From NCBI RefSeq assembly GCF_910591885.1, contig NC_063274.1:7440001-7504000 (forward strand): a stretch of DNA of 64,000 bases. The letters run 5' to 3'. Source of the stretch: Bombus terrestris. Taxonomy: Eukaryota > Arthropoda > Insecta > Hymenoptera > Apidae. The notes beneath the pieces were generated by a model. The model made no database searches. It saw only the letters and a program-made list of their open reading frames with translations, and was not told the origin of the DNA. The translations under genes were made by a program, and so were the position numbers. Shown here piece by piece: positions 61,428-64,000 of the stretch; the stretch's first letter is position 1; each line of letters opens with the position of its first letter.

Positions 61428-64000
61428 CTACAAATTTTGAAATAAAAATATTTTACGTTCTTGTTAAAAAACATTTTAGTACATTTCACTTTTCTTGAAA
61501 AATTCTTCTAGAAGAATTTAGGTTGATAGAAATATGGAAATTACTGGATATTCTATTATTGTACAAGGTACTAATATTATTTCATTTTCTTAAATCATAA
61601 TGCAGATAAAAAATGCAACTTTATCGTTAATTGATTTAAATTTGATTATTTTTTTTTTTTCTTACGTGCCAACGGAATCATAAAATCGCAAAAATATTAT
61701 AAATCTTTAATAAATTTTTTAAATTAATAGATTATTATACTATACTTTCGCTGAGTATACTTTTCAATGCAATTGCATGAGGTAATGAAACATAATAACA
61801 TAATAGTAACTCTTCTCTTATCAAAAACGCGAGCAAAGCTAGCTTGTGAACGCGTATAGAAATTCGCCGCGAGAAATCTGCTCCCGATCGGGAAAATCTT
61901 CGGTAGAAAGTAATTATGCGAAACTTTCTTCTCGAGCTCGAAGGTCATTAACGAGCGTCTGGATGATTCTGAGAATAATTAGCAGCGCGATAGCATCGCT
62001 GACGGGAGGAAACAATTATTTCTCTGTTCATACGCGCGGTGTCTGTTGTCGCGCTGCGAACGTGCCGCTAATTACCGTTGGAAACACGCCGAATATGTTA
62101 ATAGGAAGAGCGTATCGTTCATTTCGCGCGAGGTTCCAATGCCTTTCGGGAAAATTTGCTGCAACTTTCTCCATTGAAAATATGTCCGCTTATAGAGTGA
62201 TCTGGAAAAGGATTAAATGAATTAGAGGATATTCAGGATGTTTCTCAAATGAGGGGAAAACTTTTAGGAATGTAGTTATTACAGCGGTGGAAGATTATGT
62301 AGTTTGCAGATCTTGTATTTTCAGATTATTTGGATATTTTGTATTAGTGATTACTCTATCTACAATAAATTATGTTATTTATGAATAAAAACCAGATTGC
62401 ACGTAATAAAAAGGAATTAATGAAAAATTAATTTTTTTTCAAAAAATATACATATTCTTTTACCAGCATGTTATATTGCAAAACTGGCAATCCTTGTACG
62501 GGCTAATAACCGTTCTATAAACTCCATTTGAGGTCAATCGCTTGCTAACCGTTCACTACGCAATACGCAACTCATTAACGATAACAAAAAAAAGTGAAAT
62601 AATGGATTCTTTTGGTGAATTGTAGCAACAATGGTGGACAGACCGGTCTGCCGCTTTTAACATACACAAATTAATAAACACGTTTTACATGTTCAAATAC
62701 TGCGGTTCTAGCAAGTGTCTACGTTGTTTTTGTTAAAACCGGCCGCAATTAAGTTATGAACTCTGGAGCATACGGATGTAGTCTTTCTACTAATTTTTCA
62801 AGTAAAGATTGAAATTCTCTATATGATTATATGTATAATTATATAATTATAGTTATAAATAAATAATTATATTCTTTAATTTTTAAAGAATTAATATTTA
62901 TAGAATATAAATAGAGAATTATTTTTTAGTATGAATTCCAGTGTTATAAGTTTCATGGGGATTGAAACAACTTTGAAATCGGAGATTTAATTAGTATTTA
63001 AAGAGGAAGAAGATTCTATGAGTTAGGATAGTATAAGTTACAGACAAGAGGGGAAAAGAGATTTATGATTTACGAATTAGAAAGTTGAATACCCTGAAAA
63101 CTACTTCCCCTAGACTCTAGACTACAACTTCTGAATGTACCTTTATAAAGAATCGTTCATTTTATACACATGGGTACATAATATGTTTTAAGTTAACATG
63201 AGTTTTATACTGTTAAATATTCCTTAATATATCGCAATACATTTAAATAATTGGAATCTCATTTATACATTTTCCTTACAGGTCTATAAATATACAATAC
63301 GTTCTTTCATTTATATCATTTACTTTGCAATTGGTTTGTGATACCAGATATCCAACGTCAATAAAAAAAGAAAGGACAGCGAATATCAGATATAATAAGA
63401 GAAAAGAAGAAATAAAGAACGTTCTAGAAAAATAGAGACAGATTAAACAAAAAACAAAGAATATCATACGCAAAACAGGTTAAACTACTTACATAACCTC
63501 AGTTACTGGTATCAGTACCACCAAAAACTTCATTGAGAAGAATCTCCGACCTTCAGCGTATGTTTTTCATATCAAATACCATGTTTTTCATATCAAATAA
63601 CAGACATACCAATGCGGTCAAAATGATAAAGGATATTTCGCATAGAGGTTAGAATCTATACCTATATAAAATACATACATATGGAAAAGCGAATGTCCAA
63701 GTTTCGTACACGCGAGAGTAACATTCCTGTGGACAAGCGTTAATAGTTGCGAACGATCGCAGTCACGAATGAACGATCACGAAAAAAAAATGCTATAACA
63801 CGTGCGCCTTTAATTTTCCTATTTCGTGGCGAACCGTTGCCTCCCTTAACCCCGATGTTAGCGCGATCTGTTCCGGGAGGCGGTCCAGTTGATAACTGGT
63901 TTTCAATAAGTCACTCGTAAACGTGCTCGGACCCCGATATCACATAGATGACAGACTTTCTGCGGTAATTATTGAGTTGGACGTTCACGTACACATGTAT
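61428..64000 (-). other. Upstream intron or 5' flank of the ABTB2-like gene
   Basis: The exon ending at 61427 starts with two bases of a split codon, so at least one more exon lies upstream. One small candidate start exon sits at 61666-61681. A donor-like GTAAGT near 63487-63492 follows an open frame starting MKFLVVLIPV, but its phase does not fit. GC-richer islands occur at 61.85-62.2 and 63.7-63.95 kb. A 19-bp direct repeat lies at 63560-63599. No other gene was seen. Confidence 0.4.
63560..63599. repeat. Short tandem duplication
   Basis: ATGTTTTTCATATCAAATA occurs at 63560-63578 and again at 63581-63599, two exact 19-bp copies separated by CC. This looks like a recent local duplication in noncoding DNA. 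Confidence 0.85.

Noticed and set aside
61846..62220. 124-codon plus-strand ORF
   Set aside because: Begins at GTG rather than ATG, is rich in Arg/Ser from GC-rich sequence, and shows no domain. Treated as noncoding island.
1..64000. CRISPR arrays, operons, phage or bacterial defence genes, tRNA, rRNA and known conserved microRNAs
   Set aside because: Scanned by eye and none found. Intron-bearing insect genes throughout exclude a prokaryotic reading. Small RNAs cannot be excluded without covariance-model searches such as tRNAscan or Infernal.

Overview
This is an AT-rich eukaryotic window (about 30% GC by eye) with spliced genes, GT-AG introns and insect-type proteins. Gene content, intron density and base composition suggest a hymenopteran insect such as a bee, wasp or ant; the species cannot be named from sequence alone. 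Six protein-coding loci are supported. All were rebuilt by hand from splice signals and reading-phase agreement, so exon ends are predictions.

Layout. (1) 0.2-4.8 kb, plus strand: an insect cys-loop ligand-gated chloride channel of the CG6927/CG7589/CG11340 type, 5' end incomplete. (2) 5.16-9.24 kb, minus strand: PWP2 (UTP1), a WD-repeat small-subunit processome protein, 15 exons, 928 aa, complete. (3) 10.42-13.52 kb, plus strand: V-ATPase 16 kDa proteolipid subunit c, three coding exons, 159 aa, complete. Its upstream region and first intron carry a TATA box, a CRE and M-box/CLEAR-like sites. (4) 13.5-22.2 kb: long gene-poor stretch holding a 582-bp piggyBac-type MITE flanked by TTAA. (5) 22.19-25.73 kb, minus strand: NAT1/eIF4G2 (DAP5), six coding exons, 867 aa, with 5'UTR exon(s) upstream, possibly as far as 31.9 kb. 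(6) 33.45-34.98 kb, plus strand: Syx13/syntaxin-12-like endosomal SNARE, 268 aa. (7) 38.09-61.43 kb, minus strand: an ankyrin plus BTB/POZ protein of the ABTB2/BTBD11 family, 13 coding exons, at least 1275 aa. It has a 17.4-kb intron, one GC-AG intron, and a phase-compatible alternative first coding exon at 47.2-47.9 kb inside the large intron. (8) 61.4-64 kb: probably upstream intron or 5' flank of the same gene.

The genes do not form one pathway. They cover ion transport, ribosome biogenesis, organelle acidification, translation initiation, endosomal fusion and a BTB scaffold. V-ATPase c and Syx13 both act on endosomes, but that proximity is probably chance. No new defence, mobile or biosynthetic system was found. 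The best leads are the alternative ABTB2-like N-terminus, the M-box cluster at the V-ATPase gene, the piggyBac MITE, and unexplained GC-rich exon-like blocks at 27.1-27.4 and 31.8-31.9 kb.
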